From the NCBI GenBank assembly GCA_900620265.3, contig UYNY03000056.1, positions 1 to 44,867 on the forward strand: a stretch of 44,867 nt of DNA, in the 5' to 3' direction. Made by a program: the position numbers and the translations under genes. Source of the DNA: Nitrosopumilaceae archaeon (GTDB lineage: Archaea > Thermoproteota > Nitrososphaeria > Nitrososphaerales > Nitrosopumilaceae). Below, piece by piece: positions 1 to 7,502 of this stretch. Below the pieces are notes generated by a model that did not search any database, was not told the DNA's origin, and saw only the letters and a list, made by a program, of their open reading frames with translations. Numbering within the stretch: the first letter of the stretch is position 1; the number at the start of each line of letters is the position of its first letter.

Positions 1-281
1 GGGCCACGGGCGCCATCATCGGCAAGGCCGAGATAACGGGGGTGGTCACCTATGGGAGCGCGTCGGAGGTGTCGCGGGACCGCGCAAGGCACCTTGCCCC
101 GAGGGGGACGTACCGGAGGTACGGCTTTTGCATATCGGGGGCAAGGAGGCTCGCGGCGCCGGTCCCCTGCAGGGGGTACCCGTGGCTCTTTGAGGTAGCG
201 GCCCCGGCAGTCGCAAGGAGCGAGGTGGTCGGCGAGATCATCGACGAGGAGAGCAGGTACCGGCTGGTGGGGTGGCACTAG
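1..281 (+). CDS. PUA-like (ASCH or DUF365 type) domain protein, 5' truncated by the window edge
   Basis: The frame is already open at base 3 and ends with TAG at 279-281, so the N-terminus lies outside the window. The visible 92 residues start with GAIIGKAEITGVV, a pattern typical of the beta-barrel core of ASCH/PUA-related RNA-binding domains and of the archaeal DUF365 family. Later comes a WLFEV strand and a GEIIDEE segment. No catalytic residues are apparent and no signal peptide or membrane segment is visible. The assignment to a PUA-like fold is by pattern only; ASCH and DUF365 cannot be separated on this fragment. The next gene on the same strand has its own TATA-like box, so this gene probably ends its own transcript. 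Confidence 0.5.
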   Translation, partial: ATGAIIGKAEITGVVTYGSASEVSRDRARHLAPRGTYRRYGFCISGARRLAAPVPCRGYPWLFEVAAPAVARSEVVGEIIDEESRYRLVGWH

Positions 282-326
282 GGGCGGGGAGGGCGGATTG
301 GAAAAGAGTACCACAGTAGTGAGTCA

Positions 327-340
327 TGTTTAACAATAAA
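327..340 (+). promoter_or_regulatory. TATA-like box before the 358 ORF
   Basis: A/T-rich string TGTTTAACAATAAA in GC-rich surroundings, centred about 25 bases before the ATG at 358. The spacing fits a leaderless archaeal transcript. Confidence 0.5.
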
Positions 341-357
341 GACGGCGCAGGTCGGGC

Positions 358-489
358 ATGGGCCGGACGACATATCGTGCAGCAGCATGGGCATGGTTGC
401 TCGCTGTATCCACAGGCGTTGCAGGGGCCGCCCTAATGCCAGCCGCCCGAGGGGCAACAACGGCGGGGGCATACAGGGACTCCGGGTGA
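358..489 (+). CDS. Possible small secreted or membrane peptide (43 aa)
   Basis: This short frame runs from ATG 358 to TGA 487-489. It has a basic N-terminus (MGRTTYR) and then a hydrophobic stretch (WAWLLAVSTGVAGAALM) ending near an Ala-rich site, as in a signal peptide or single membrane helix. A TATA-like box lies about 25 bases upstream, the spacing seen for the other genes here. It ends about 14 bases before the 5' end of the two-repeat protein's reading frame, so it could be the first cistron of that transcript, an upstream leader ORF, or the remnant of that gene's original N-terminus. No family is recognised. Existence as a protein is uncertain. Confidence 0.35.
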   Translation: MGRTTYRAAAWAWLLAVSTGVAGAALMPAARGATTAGAYRDSG

Positions 490-502
490 GGGGTGGCGGG
501 AA

Positions 503-589
503 ATAAGATGGCTCGACGCGCTCCTGGCAGCGGCGGTAATACTGGCCATCATAACATACCTGACGGCCTACCAGCCCGTCGCCGACTAC
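503..589 (+). other. Coding-looking N-terminal extension without a normal start codon
   Basis: In frame with the following gene, bases 503-589 encode IRWLDALLAAAVILAIITYL and then TAYQPVADY. This is a clear membrane helix lining up with the N-terminus (MSWLLALS...) of the paralogue at 35602-36609. The codon matching the paralogue's ATG is ATA (503-505). The frame stays open back to a TAA at 434-436 with no ATG, GTG or TTG. Either ATA starts translation, the start was lost by mutation, or ATG 508 is used with a frameshift. Confidence 0.6.
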
Positions 590-1561
590 ATGAGGCATCA
601 GGCGGACATGGCCCGGTACGCGTTCATCGCCGATCTTGAGCCGGCCTCCGCGCCGCGCCTTGAGGAGCCGCTGCTGCACCCGCCGTATCTCGGGTACCGG
701 GGCGACAAGTGGGGGTACTCGGACGCCGTGCACAACCCGTACGACGACTCTGTCACTTTCTGGTACGAGCACGACCGCGTGATCAGGCCCACCGGGTCAG
801 ACTACACGATACCAAAGTCATGGAAGCTCCCGTTCGACGCGTACAGGCAGACGTACGGGGTGAACCAGACGTTCGCGTACAGGTGTCTTGACAAGGGCGA
901 CGCGAAGATACTGCACATGTACCAGTACAGGGGGTCGAACCTCTTCCAGGGGAACCTGAGCCTCGTGCTGGTGCACTTTGAGCTGGAGGTGCCCCCGGAC
1001 ACACCCTGCGAGTACCCGGATCTCCTAAGATACACGGTGGACGTCTATGACACGGGCGGCTTTGACGGCCTGTACAACCTAGAGCAATACAGGGAGAAGC
1101 CCGGCGTCCCGTACGACCCGCTGGTAGACCCGGTAAGGCACGCAGTGCTGATGGGCCCCGTGTACGAGGACCCGATACCCGCCGGCTGGCCGATGTTCGG
1201 CCCGGAGCCGCCCGTCGTGAACCCCGACGGCTCCGTGACGCTGGTCCACACGGTCGACTACAGGAACGGGACCACCGTCAGCCATACGGGCACGTACCAG
1301 CCCAGGGAGGTGTTCGTCACGGGGTGCATCGAGAGGGAAGGGGCCACGCAGCTTGCCATGTACAGTTATCTGGGATCGGTGGAGATCCCGCGGGCCACGT
1401 CCCCCGTCTCGCTGGCATTTGCAAACTGGGAGGCGTACACCCGGGCGCCAATCCCGTGCACGTTCCCGGACTATATCGAGAGGACGGCGGGGGCCTTTGA
1501 CCTTGGCAGGCTGAACTGGGAGTGGGACAGGGAGTCGTTCGTCTCGTGGCTGGGTGGCTAG
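590..1561 (+). CDS. Two-repeat Cys-containing surface protein, paralogue of 35602-36609
   Basis: The family is unknown. ATG 590 is the first canonical start, giving 323 aa, but homology to the paralogue shows the true N-terminus includes the membrane helix encoded from 503. The rest reads as an extracellular domain. The body is an internal duplication: TFAYRC...HMYQYRG...VHFELEVP...PCEYPDLL is repeated as VFVTGC...AMYSYLG...ANWEAYT...PCTFPDYIE. Each copy holds one Cys after the first strand and a PC pair about 40-45 residues later, suggesting one disulfide per repeat. The LEEPLL motif near the start and the closing ERTAGAFD motif are shared with the paralogue, to which similarity is continuous. 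A hairpin follows the stop codon. It probably sits on the outer face of the membrane. No enzyme motif was seen. Confidence 0.8.
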   Translation: MRHQADMARYAFIADLEPASAPRLEEPLLHPPYLGYRGDKWGYSDAVHNPYDDSVTFWYEHDRVIRPTGSDYTIPKSWKLPFDAYRQTYGVNQTFAYRCLDKGDAKILHMYQYRGSNLFQGNLSLVLVHFELEVPPDTPCEYPDLLRYTVDVYDTGGFDGLYNLEQYREKPGVPYDPLVDPVRHAVLMGPVYEDPIPAGWPMFGPEPPVVNPDGSVTLVHTVDYRNGTTVSHTGTYQPREVFVTGCIEREGATQLAMYSYLGSVEIPRATSPVSLAFANWEAYTRAPIPCTFPDYIERTAGAFDLGRLNWEWDRESFVSWLGG

Positions 1562-1570
1562 CTGTTAATC

Positions 1571-1600
1571 GCCCCCGGCCATCTCTGGCCGCATGGGGGC
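1571..1600 (+). terminator. Hairpin just after the two-repeat protein gene
   Basis: CGGCCA (1576-1581) and TGGCCG (1586-1591) form a 6-bp stem with a TCTC loop. It is extended by GCCCC/GGGGC arms with a 3-base bulge. It begins 10 bases after the stop codon. No T run follows, so it may be a 3' end structure rather than a strict terminator. Confidence 0.35.
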
Positions 1601-2287
1601 GGACATGATCGAGTACGGGGGGGATCACCCGGGACGGGGCCCCGGCCCCTCTGTGCGGGCGGCTTGAAAAGAAGAGGCAGGTAGCCTGCACCACATGCAG
1701 GTCAGAGAGGCGTCATGTCATGGCACGTGGGATGCCGTGGTGCTACGGGTGCAGGACAGGGTCCGGGCCGTTCGGCAGGCAGGCGCCGATGAACAATGTC
1801 CGGATCGGCTGTGTTGGACGGCATTGATCAAGATGTTCGAGCTTGCGGCCAGTGCAGGGCAGGCGGCCTTCCGGACCCGGACGATCCACTCGGCCACCCT
1901 GCCCGCGTTCGACGACATCCGGCCGTCAATAGCCCGGAGCACGGCCAGGACGGATGCCGGGCGGCGGGGCGTGCCGGGGCCGGCGGGGCGTATTTTGGCG
2001 GCCGTGGGAGTGGAGACCGCGGCGGGTGGGAGACAGGCAGGTCGTCCTCGGGATACCGGGAAGGCGCGGGCCGGGATCGTCCGGAGCATGGGAGCCAAGG
2101 CGCCGGCCCCCGGGGTGATCAGGGCGGCCCGCAGGGGCAGTCCCCCCAAGGAAGCATCACGCCCACATGGGCGTGCCCGGCCCCCATATCAGCGGGCATC
2201 TAGGGGCCGGAACATGGCGCCTGTCCCCCGCATGGCCCCAACCGGGACATGGCGGCCACGCCTAGTGGCCCATATCCGTCGATCTAA
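1601..2287. other. GC-rich spacer upstream of tbp, no gene supported
   Basis: About 690 bases. Frames are open on both strands but encode Arg/Ala/Gly/Pro-rich sequence without recognisable motifs, and no TATA-like box sits at the right distance from any start in it. A small GCAGG-TAG-CCTGC palindrome lies at 1677-1689. Confidence 0.5.
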
Positions 2288-2298
2288 TGTATATAAAG
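2288..2298 (+). promoter_or_regulatory. TATA box of tbp
   Basis: TGTATATAAAG, a near-perfect archaeal TATA box, lies about 30 bases before the tbp ATG. A second A/T patch (CTATTTAAAG) follows at 2301-2310. Because the gene product binds TATA boxes, self-regulation is possible, but that is inference. Confidence 0.75.
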
Positions 2299-2323
2299 GG
2301 CTATTTAAAGCCCCCCTGATAGA

Positions 2324-2887
2324 ATGCCCCAGACAAAGCCCATGGTGAGCGTGGAGAACGTGGTGGCCTCCGCCTCGGTGGACCAGAAGATCGACCTCAA
2401 CGAGATCACCGCAAAGTTCCCCGATACCGAGTACCACCCCGAGCAGTTCCCCGGGCTCGTATTCCGCCTAAAGGCGCCCAGGACGGCCACCCTGATATTC
2501 CGGACAGGCAAGATGGTCTGCACCGGGGCAAAGTCAGAGGAGATGGCCGTAAAGGCCGTCAACACGGTGGTCCAGAGGCTGCGCAAGGGCAAGATCAAGA
2601 TAAAAAAGGACGCCGACATCACCGTCCAGAATATAGTGGCGGCCATCAACCTCGGCGGCAAGATACACCTGGAAAAGGCCGCAAGGACGCTGCCGCGCAG
2701 CATGTACGAGCCCGAGCAGTTCCCGGGGCTGATACACCGCATGCTGGACCCAAAGACGGTGATACTGCTGTTCGCCTCTGGCAAGCTCGTCTGCACCGGC
2801 GCAAAGCGCGAGGCGGACGTCTACAGGTCTGTCCACAACCTCCACTCGCTGCTAGAGGAGAAGGACCTGATGATATACGACCAGTGA
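2324..2887 (+). CDS. tbp: TATA-box-binding protein (TBP)
   Basis: General archaeal transcription factor that binds TATA boxes and recruits TFB and RNA polymerase. The 187 aa give the family's usual length and its two imperfect direct repeats. These are seen as YHPEQFPGLVFRLKAPRTA...FRTGKMVCTGAKSEE in the first half and YEPEQFPGLIHRMLDPKTV...FASGKLVCTGAKREAD in the second. The N-terminal VSVENVVASASVDQKIDL segment is typical. The start is the first ATG, with a strong TATA box about 30 bases upstream and essentially no leader. The gene stands alone on its strand and converges on the single-TM protein gene, leaving two bases between the stop codons. Identification is firm. Confidence 0.97.
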   Translation: MPQTKPMVSVENVVASASVDQKIDLNEITAKFPDTEYHPEQFPGLVFRLKAPRTATLIFRTGKMVCTGAKSEEMAVKAVNTVVQRLRKGKIKIKKDADITVQNIVAAINLGGKIHLEKAARTLPRSMYEPEQFPGLIHRMLDPKTVILLFASGKLVCTGAKREADVYRSVHNLHSLLEEKDLMIYDQ

Positions 2888-2889
2888 TA

Positions 2890-3564
2890 CTAGCCGGTTA
2901 TGGTAAACTCTGCAGTCGATGATCCGCCGTCGGCCGCCACGGTAAAGGCGCCGGCGCCCCAGCCGGGGGCCGCGACTGCCAGGGTCGAATAGCTCCCGTC
3001 CTCAAGTACCGTGACCTCCTCGCTCCAGACCGCCTCCCCCGCCGCGGAGCTTATCACGACGGCCGTGCTGCCTGCAAGCGAGGAGACGCCGTCTATCCGT
3101 ATCACCCCGTTGGGCGCGTACGCGGGGCTGTCAGTCGCCACCACGTACTCTGACTGGACGAGCAGCGGGGACGACGGCGCCAGCAGGAGGGCGGCAGGGA
3201 CGGCGACGGCGACGGCCGCTATCACGATTACGAGGGGCCACCTGGCGGACCTGCGCGCCCGGCGCCTGGATCCCGAGACGGGCACCAGCACGCCGCGCGT
3301 CGGTACCGGCATCTGCACGTCCGGGTACGGGTCGTGCTGCCGCGGGCCCGCGGAGCCCGAGATGTCCACGTCCGGCTCGGGGTCCCGGGGCGGGGCCGCG
3401 TGGCGCCCAAGGTACCTCGTCGCAAGGTCCCGCACGTAGCTCCGCTCATAGTTGCTGACGGCCTCGCCGTTCTCGCAGGCGCGGCGTATCTGGCGCAGCA
3501 GCCTGTCGTCCCCAAAGTCCCCATCAAGGAGGGCCTTTGCGTCATCGAGGGTCTCGTCAACCAT
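2890..3564 (-). CDS. Single-pass membrane protein with cytosolic N-domain and Ig-like outer domain
   Basis: 224 aa, function unknown. The N-terminal ~55 residues are soluble and helical (LLRQIRRACENGEAVSNYER followed by SYVRDLATRYL), a short module I associate with other thaumarchaeal membrane proteins. A proline-rich, acidic linker follows, then a basic stop-transfer patch (RRRARRSARW) and one membrane helix at about 110-130 (PLVIVIAAVAVAVPAALLLA). The last ~90 residues look like an Ig-like beta sandwich outside the cell (YAPNGVIRIDGVSS... and WSEEVTVLEDGSY). Lys/Arg just before the helix predicts N-in topology. A TATA-like box sits about 25 bases before the ATG, so it has its own promoter. 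Confidence 0.8.
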   Translation of the reverse strand: MVDETLDDAKALLDGDFGDDRLLRQIRRACENGEAVSNYERSYVRDLATRYLGRHAAPPRDPEPDVDISGSAGPRQHDPYPDVQMPVPTRGVLVPVSGSRRRARRSARWPLVIVIAAVAVAVPAALLLAPSSPLLVQSEYVVATDSPAYAPNGVIRIDGVSSLAGSTAVVISSAAGEAVWSEEVTVLEDGSYSTLAVAAPGWGAGAFTVAADGGSSTAEFTITG

Positions 3565-3582
3565 GCCAAGGCCGCCCCATAC

Positions 3583-3594
3583 AGATTATTTATG
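3583..3594 (-). promoter_or_regulatory. TATA-like box of the single-TM protein gene
   Basis: AGATTATTTATG on the plus strand, centred about 25 bases upstream of the start at 3564. It abuts the stop codon of the Lrp-like gene. Confidence 0.6.
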
Positions 3595-3595
3595 A

Positions 3596-3835
3596 CTAGT
3601 GCTGCCCCTCGATCCCCATCAGGGTGAGGGTCGACCTTATCTTTGGTATCTTGCGGATCTTCCAGGTGATCGTCTCGCGGAGGGCCTCCACCTGGGGCGA
3701 CTCTGCCTTTGCAAGTATGTCGTATGCCCCGAACGTGCCGTGCACCTCGACTACCCCCTCTATCGACTTTAGCTCGGATATGACCGCCTCCTCGGAGCCC
3801 AGCTCGCAGTTGATCAGGACGTACGCCGCCGCCAT
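3596..3835 (-). CDS. Stand-alone Lrp/AsnC ligand-binding (RAM) domain protein
   Basis: 79 aa matching the C-terminal effector domain of Lrp/AsnC regulators: AYVLINCELGSEEAVISELK, then GVVEVHGTFGAYDILAKAES and RKIPKIRSTLTLMGIEG. There is no helix-turn-helix, so it probably oligomerises and senses small molecules, perhaps partnering full-length Lrp proteins; that role is inferred. I chose ATG 3833-3835 because a TATA box (CTATATAAG) lies 25 bases upstream and the domain starts there. The frame stays open upstream to 4021 and would add a membrane-like segment (MLAWSAATAALMGAAGFAY). A membrane-tethered version is therefore a less likely alternative. Confidence 0.88.
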   Translation of the reverse strand: MAAAYVLINCELGSEEAVISELKSIEGVVEVHGTFGAYDILAKAESPQVEALRETITWKIRKIPKIRSTLTLMGIEGQH

Positions 3836-3855
3836 GGCCTCCCCCGGGGGCCCGC

Positions 3856-3864
3856 CTATATAAG
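3856..3864 (-). promoter_or_regulatory. TATA box of the Lrp-like gene
   Basis: CTATATAAG on the plus strand, centred 25 bases before ATG 3835. It decides the short start for the Lrp-like protein. Confidence 0.7.
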
Positions 3865-4025
3865 ACTGTCTAGCATCACCGGCCTCCTCGGGGGCGGCGC
3901 CACGCCTGCGCCTGTATGCAAAGCCGGCGGCCCCCATCAGCGCGGCGGTCGCCGCCGACCATGCCAGCATGCCGGGCACCAGGCCGTCGGCCGACATCAG
4001 GGGCCGCCCCCGGCCGTGCACGCCG

Positions 4026-4976
4026 TCATGCCGCCCGGATCCCGCGCATGACGGCCTCGAGCTGGGCCGCGTCCCTGGCGGCGCAGATGCGGGAGCGGAT
4101 CCCCGGAGCCCCCCTGATCCCGTGGACGAACCTCATCGCCTGCGTCCTCAGCTGGGCGATCCTGATGCCATGGGCGGCGGCGAGCGCCATATACTCAAAG
4201 AACGCCGAGACCCGGTCGGCGGCGGTCTGCCCCCTGTATGATCCCGTCTCCAGGTACTCGTTTATCTGCGAGAATATGGCGGGGTTGCCCATCGCGCCGC
4301 GCCCCACCATCACATAGTCGCAGCCGGTATACCTTATCATCCGGGCCGCGTCCTCGGGGGTCCGTATGTCGCCGTTGCCGACGACGGGCAGCCCCGTCGA
4401 TCTCTTCAGCTCGCGTATGAGGCGCCAGTCGGCGTCCCCAGAGTACCCCTGGCTGACGGTCCTCGGGTGCAGCGTGACCATCTCTATCCCCTCGTCCTCG
4501 GCGATGCGCGCGGCCTCCAAGTACAGCCCCCGGTCAGAATCCGTCACGCCTGCGCGCACCTTTAGCGTGACGGGCTTTGAGACGGCAGAGACGAGCGTCG
4601 AGAAGATCTGCCTCGTGAGCGAGGCCTCCTGCAGCAGGGCCCCGCCCGCCATCTGCGCCGTGATGTGCGGCGCGGGGCACCCCATGTTGTAGTCTATCGC
4701 GTCAAAGTGCGGCTCTACCAGGCGCGCCGCCTCCTCGAGCGCCTCGAGATCCGACCCGAAGAGCTGGACGGAGACGGGCCTCTCCTCCTCTGAGAACCCG
4801 ACAATCCGGCGCACGTCCTCGCCTCGGCGCGCCCTTGCCACGATCCCGCTGACGCTGGTAAGCTCCGTCACCACGAGGCCGGCGCCCGCCCTCCTGCACA
4901 GCAGCCGCAGCGCGGGGTCGCTCACGCCGGCCATCGGGGCGAGGAAGGCCCGCCCGGCGAACCTCGGCAGCATCAC
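4026..4976 (-). CDS. dus: tRNA-dihydrouridine synthase
   Basis: FMN enzyme that reduces uridines in the D-loop of tRNA. The 316 aa show the family pattern in order: FLAPMAGVSD (about 11-20, FMN binding), PVSVQLFGSD, DYNMGCPAP with the catalytic Cys at about 100, TLKVRAG with the FMN-binding Lys at about 139, TLHPRT, VVGNGDI and VMVGRGAMGNP. The start is GTG 4976, with ATG at 4973 as an alternative. Either overlaps the TGA of the upstream TSP3 gene (GTGATG), and no separate TATA box is visible. It therefore looks co-transcribed and translationally coupled with the secreted repeat protein, an unexpected partner. Confidence 0.95.
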   Translation of the reverse strand: MMLPRFAGRAFLAPMAGVSDPALRLLCRRAGAGLVVTELTSVSGIVARARRGEDVRRIVGFSEEERPVSVQLFGSDLEALEEAARLVEPHFDAIDYNMGCPAPHITAQMAGGALLQEASLTRQIFSTLVSAVSKPVTLKVRAGVTDSDRGLYLEAARIAEDEGIEMVTLHPRTVSQGYSGDADWRLIRELKRSTGLPVVGNGDIRTPEDAARMIRYTGCDYVMVGRGAMGNPAIFSQINEYLETGSYRGQTAADRVSAFFEYMALAAAHGIRIAQLRTQAMRFVHGIRGAPGIRSRICAARDAAQLEAVMRGIRAA

Positions 4977-7117
4977 TCCGGGCAGCCGTCGCCGTCGGCG
5001 TCGCCGTCATGGTCCTCCGGCTCGAGGGGGCACATGTCGGCGTCGTCTATGACGCGGTCAAGATCCGTATCGTGGACGAACCGGCTCTGGTCGGGCGTCA
5101 CGTCGGGGCAGCCGTCAAGGTCGCGGAACTTGTTCCACGTCTCGGGGGCCACCGGGCAGAGGTCCTCGCCGTCATAGTACCCGTCGCCGTCAGAGTCCGT
5201 CCGGGTCGGATCCGTGGGGGCGGCCCCGCGCACCTCGGGGCAGCCGTCATGATCCAGGTACCCGTCCACGTTCTCGGGCTCCGTGACGCACTGGTCCGTC
5301 CTGTCGGGGATGCCGTCGCCGTCAGTATCGATGAACGTGAACCTGTCGTCCCGGGCCGGCGCCGCGTCGGGACACCCGTCAGAGTCATCTATCATGTTGT
5401 GGGTCTCGGGGGCGCCGGGGCACTCGTCAAGCGCATCGGGGATGCCGTCGTTGTCAGAGTCATGGCCGGGGGGCGCCTTGTCGGGGCAGCCGTCAAGGTC
5501 GTCCACCCCGTTGTAGGTCTCCGGCTGGCCCGGGCAGAGGTCGAGGCGGTCCCTGATGCCGTCCCCGTCAGAGTCGGCAGTCGGCCTGCGGTCGGACAGA
5601 ACGTCGGGGCAGCCGTCAAGGTCGTCTATCATGTTGTAGGTCTCCCTCGCCTGGGGGCACTGGTCCAGCGAGTCGGGCACGCCGTCAAGGTCGGTGTCGC
5701 CGTCCGCGTGGCGCTCGACGCGGTCGGGGCAGCCGTCGCCGTCCATGTACCCGTTGCGCGTCTCCGGGATGTCAGGACACGAGTCGAGCGAGTCGGGGAT
5801 GCCGTCATAGTCGGCATCGCCGGGGGACGGGGTGCCGAACCCGCGCTCCTCGGGGCAGCCGTCGCGGTCAAGGTACCCGTCAAGGTTCTCAGGCTCCGTG
5901 ACGCACTGGTCCGTCCTGTCCGGGATGCCGTCGCCGTCAGTATCGGTGAACGCGAACCCGGCAAGGATGGTCGGGTCGTCGTCGGGGCAGCCGTCCGCAT
6001 CCTCGACCCCGTTGTACGTCTCGCGCTCGGCCGGGCAGCGGTCGTCAGCATCCGGTATGCCGTCGCGGTCAGAGTCCTGGGGGGCAGGTATCTTGTCGGG
6101 GCAGCCGTCAGTATCATCAACCCCGTTGTAGGTCTCCGGCTGGCCGGGGCAGAGGTCCAGGCGGTCCCTGATGCCGTCCCCGTCAGAGTCGGCCGCCGGC
6201 CTGTTCAGCGGGATGGTATCGGGGCAGCCGTCCGCATCCTCAAAGAGGTTGTAGGACTCCTTCGAGTCGGGGCAGGCGTCGGCGGTGTCGGGGATGCCGT
6301 CGCCGTCAGAGTCGGCGATGTGCGAGGGCAGCACCGGCGCCACGTCGGGGCAGCCGTCCTCGTCCTCGATCCCGTTGTACGTCTCGCGCTCGGTGGGACA
6401 CTGGTCCAGGCTGTCTATCACGAGGTCATAGTCGGCGTCCATCACGGGGGCAGATATCCCGCGCACGTCGGGGCAGCCGTCCCAGTCAAGGTACCCGTCA
6501 AGGTTCTCCGGCTCGAGCACGCACTGGTCCATCCGGTCCGGGATGCCGTCCCCGTCCGTGTCGGCGAACGTGAACGCGTCGTCCCGCTCGGGCGCCGCGT
6601 CGGGGCAGCCGTCCGTATCCTCAAAGAGGTTGTATGTCTCGGGCTCGGACGGGCACGCGTCAAGGGCGTCCGGTATTCCGTCAGAGTCAGAGTCGGAGGA
6701 GGACGGGCCGGCCACGGGGCAGCCGGCGGGATCGCCGTGGATGGATCCCGGGACCGACGGGCACGAGTCAAACGCGTCGGGGACGCCGTCAGAGTCAGAG
6801 TCGGAGGAGGGGGCCCCCTCGCCGGGGATGGTATCGGGGCAGCCGTCGTGGTCGCTGACCCGGTTGTATGTCTCCTTTACGGTGGGGCAGCTGTCAAGGT
6901 GGTCCTCTATGCCGTCAAAGTCCGCGTCGTACCAGGGGACGAACCCGGCGGGGCACCCGTCAATGTTGCCGCCGAGCCTTGGGTCATAGTCCTCCTTTAG
7001 GTGGGGGCATAGATCGACTGCGTCGGGGACGCCGTCCCCGTCCGAGTCGGCGTGCGCGGGGGCGGCGGCCGCTGCGGCCGCGGCCAAGAGCACCCCCAGC
7101 AGCGCGTACCGGATCAT
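4973..7117 (-). CDS. Secreted thrombospondin type-3 repeat protein, TSP3-A (714 aa)
   Basis: Has a signal peptide (ALLGVLLAAAAAAAAPAHA) followed almost entirely by about 17 calcium-binding TSP3 units of the form DSDGDGIPDxxDxCPxxPETYN...DGCPD. Each unit carries Asp-rich Ca2+ loops and two Cys, probably paired. The N-terminal cap includes a WYDADFDG unit and a TIPGEGAP segment, and the C-terminal cap includes PETWNKF, HDTDLD and EPEDHDGDADGDGCPE. Both caps recur in the two upstream paralogues. The middle shows two copies of a five-unit super-repeat ending TDQCVTEPEN(L/V)DGYLD. No membrane anchor or sorting signal is visible, so it may be released or held by other surface proteins. A TATA-like box lies about 29 bases upstream. 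The role is unknown; calcium-dependent adhesion or surface structure is inferred. Confidence 0.9.
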   Translation of the reverse strand: MIRYALLGVLLAAAAAAAAPAHADSDGDGVPDAVDLCPHLKEDYDPRLGGNIDGCPAGFVPWYDADFDGIEDHLDSCPTVKETYNRVSDHDGCPDTIPGEGAPSSDSDSDGVPDAFDSCPSVPGSIHGDPAGCPVAGPSSSDSDSDGIPDALDACPSEPETYNLFEDTDGCPDAAPERDDAFTFADTDGDGIPDRMDQCVLEPENLDGYLDWDGCPDVRGISAPVMDADYDLVIDSLDQCPTERETYNGIEDEDGCPDVAPVLPSHIADSDGDGIPDTADACPDSKESYNLFEDADGCPDTIPLNRPAADSDGDGIRDRLDLCPGQPETYNGVDDTDGCPDKIPAPQDSDRDGIPDADDRCPAERETYNGVEDADGCPDDDPTILAGFAFTDTDGDGIPDRTDQCVTEPENLDGYLDRDGCPEERGFGTPSPGDADYDGIPDSLDSCPDIPETRNGYMDGDGCPDRVERHADGDTDLDGVPDSLDQCPQARETYNMIDDLDGCPDVLSDRRPTADSDGDGIRDRLDLCPGQPETYNGVDDLDGCPDKAPPGHDSDNDGIPDALDECPGAPETHNMIDDSDGCPDAAPARDDRFTFIDTDGDGIPDRTDQCVTEPENVDGYLDHDGCPEVRGAAPTDPTRTDSDGDGYYDGEDLCPVAPETWNKFRDLDGCPDVTPDQSRFVHDTDLDRVIDDADMCPLEPEDHDGDADGDGCPE

Positions 7118-7141
7118 CTGTCGGCGCCGGCGGGGGCCGTA

Positions 7142-7151
7142 TCTATTAAAC
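7142..7151 (-). promoter_or_regulatory. TATA-like box of TSP3-A and dus
   Basis: TCTATTAAAC on the plus strand, centred about 29 bases before the ATG at 7117. It is the only A/T box upstream of the TSP3-A/dus pair. Confidence 0.6.
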
Positions 7152-7361
7152 TTCGCGTATCAGGGGTGCGCACCCCCATGCCGAAATTAGGGACGCCCCT
7201 GTTACGGGCACCCCTTGAACCGTTTGGGCCCGCCGGGGCGGCCCTCCCGGCATGTGACGTCCTCCGCGCGGGCCACAGGACGCGGGCGGCCACAGGATAC
7301 CGCCTGCCGGCACAGGGCGGGATCGGGCCGGGCGCCTCCCGGGTGCCCGGGCCCAGTACGG

Positions 7362-7370
7362 CTAATTATC
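7362..7370 (+). promoter_or_regulatory. TATA-like box before the 33-codon ORF
   Basis: CTAATTATC in a GC-rich spacer, centred 24 bases before ATG 7390. This matches the spacing at other genes in the window. Confidence 0.45.
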
Positions 7371-7389
7371 CGGGGGGACGCCCCGGACC

Positions 7390-7491
7390 ATGGCAAAGCT
7401 CACCGCCCGGCAGGAGGAGGCCACCAGGATCCTGATGGGGGAGCTTGGCCGCACCAGGGAATACGCAACAAGGCGCATTAAAGACTGGTAG
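7390..7491 (+). CDS. Possible small hydrophilic protein (33 aa)
   Basis: ATG 7390 to TAG 7489-7491 encodes a 33-residue, highly charged and probably helical peptide (LTARQEEATRILMGELGRTR, ending YATRRIKDW). The composition differs from the Arg/Gly/Pro-rich translations of non-coding spacer. A TATA-like box lies 24 bases upstream and the frame ends 11 bases before the convergent TSP3-B stop. These three points favour a real gene, although no family is recognised and the frame is short. It lies in the 385-base gap between two TSP3 genes on the opposite strand. Confidence 0.4.
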   Translation: MAKLTARQEEATRILMGELGRTREYATRRIKDW

Positions 7492-7502
7492 GTTCCGGCG
7501 GC

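Noticed and set aside
1695-2348. Plus-strand 217-codon frame before tbp
   Set aside because: Arg/Pro/Ala-rich, no motif, overlaps tbp and its TATA box, with equally long frames on the other strand.
3836-4021. N-terminal extension of the Lrp-like protein with a membrane-like segment
   Set aside because: A TATA box lies inside this region 25 bases before the internal ATG, and the Lrp domain starts there.
5009-7000. 663-codon open frame antisense to TSP3-A, and similar plus-strand frames at 7542-8240, 8394-9884 and 10440-11297
   Set aside because: They mirror the Asp/Gly-rich repeat codons of the TSP3 genes and translate to Val/Arg/Gly-rich repeats with no start signals.
7118-7361. Open frames in the gap between TSP3-A and TSP3-B
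   Set aside because: Other than the 33-codon ORF, they show no motif or promoter and exist on both strands.
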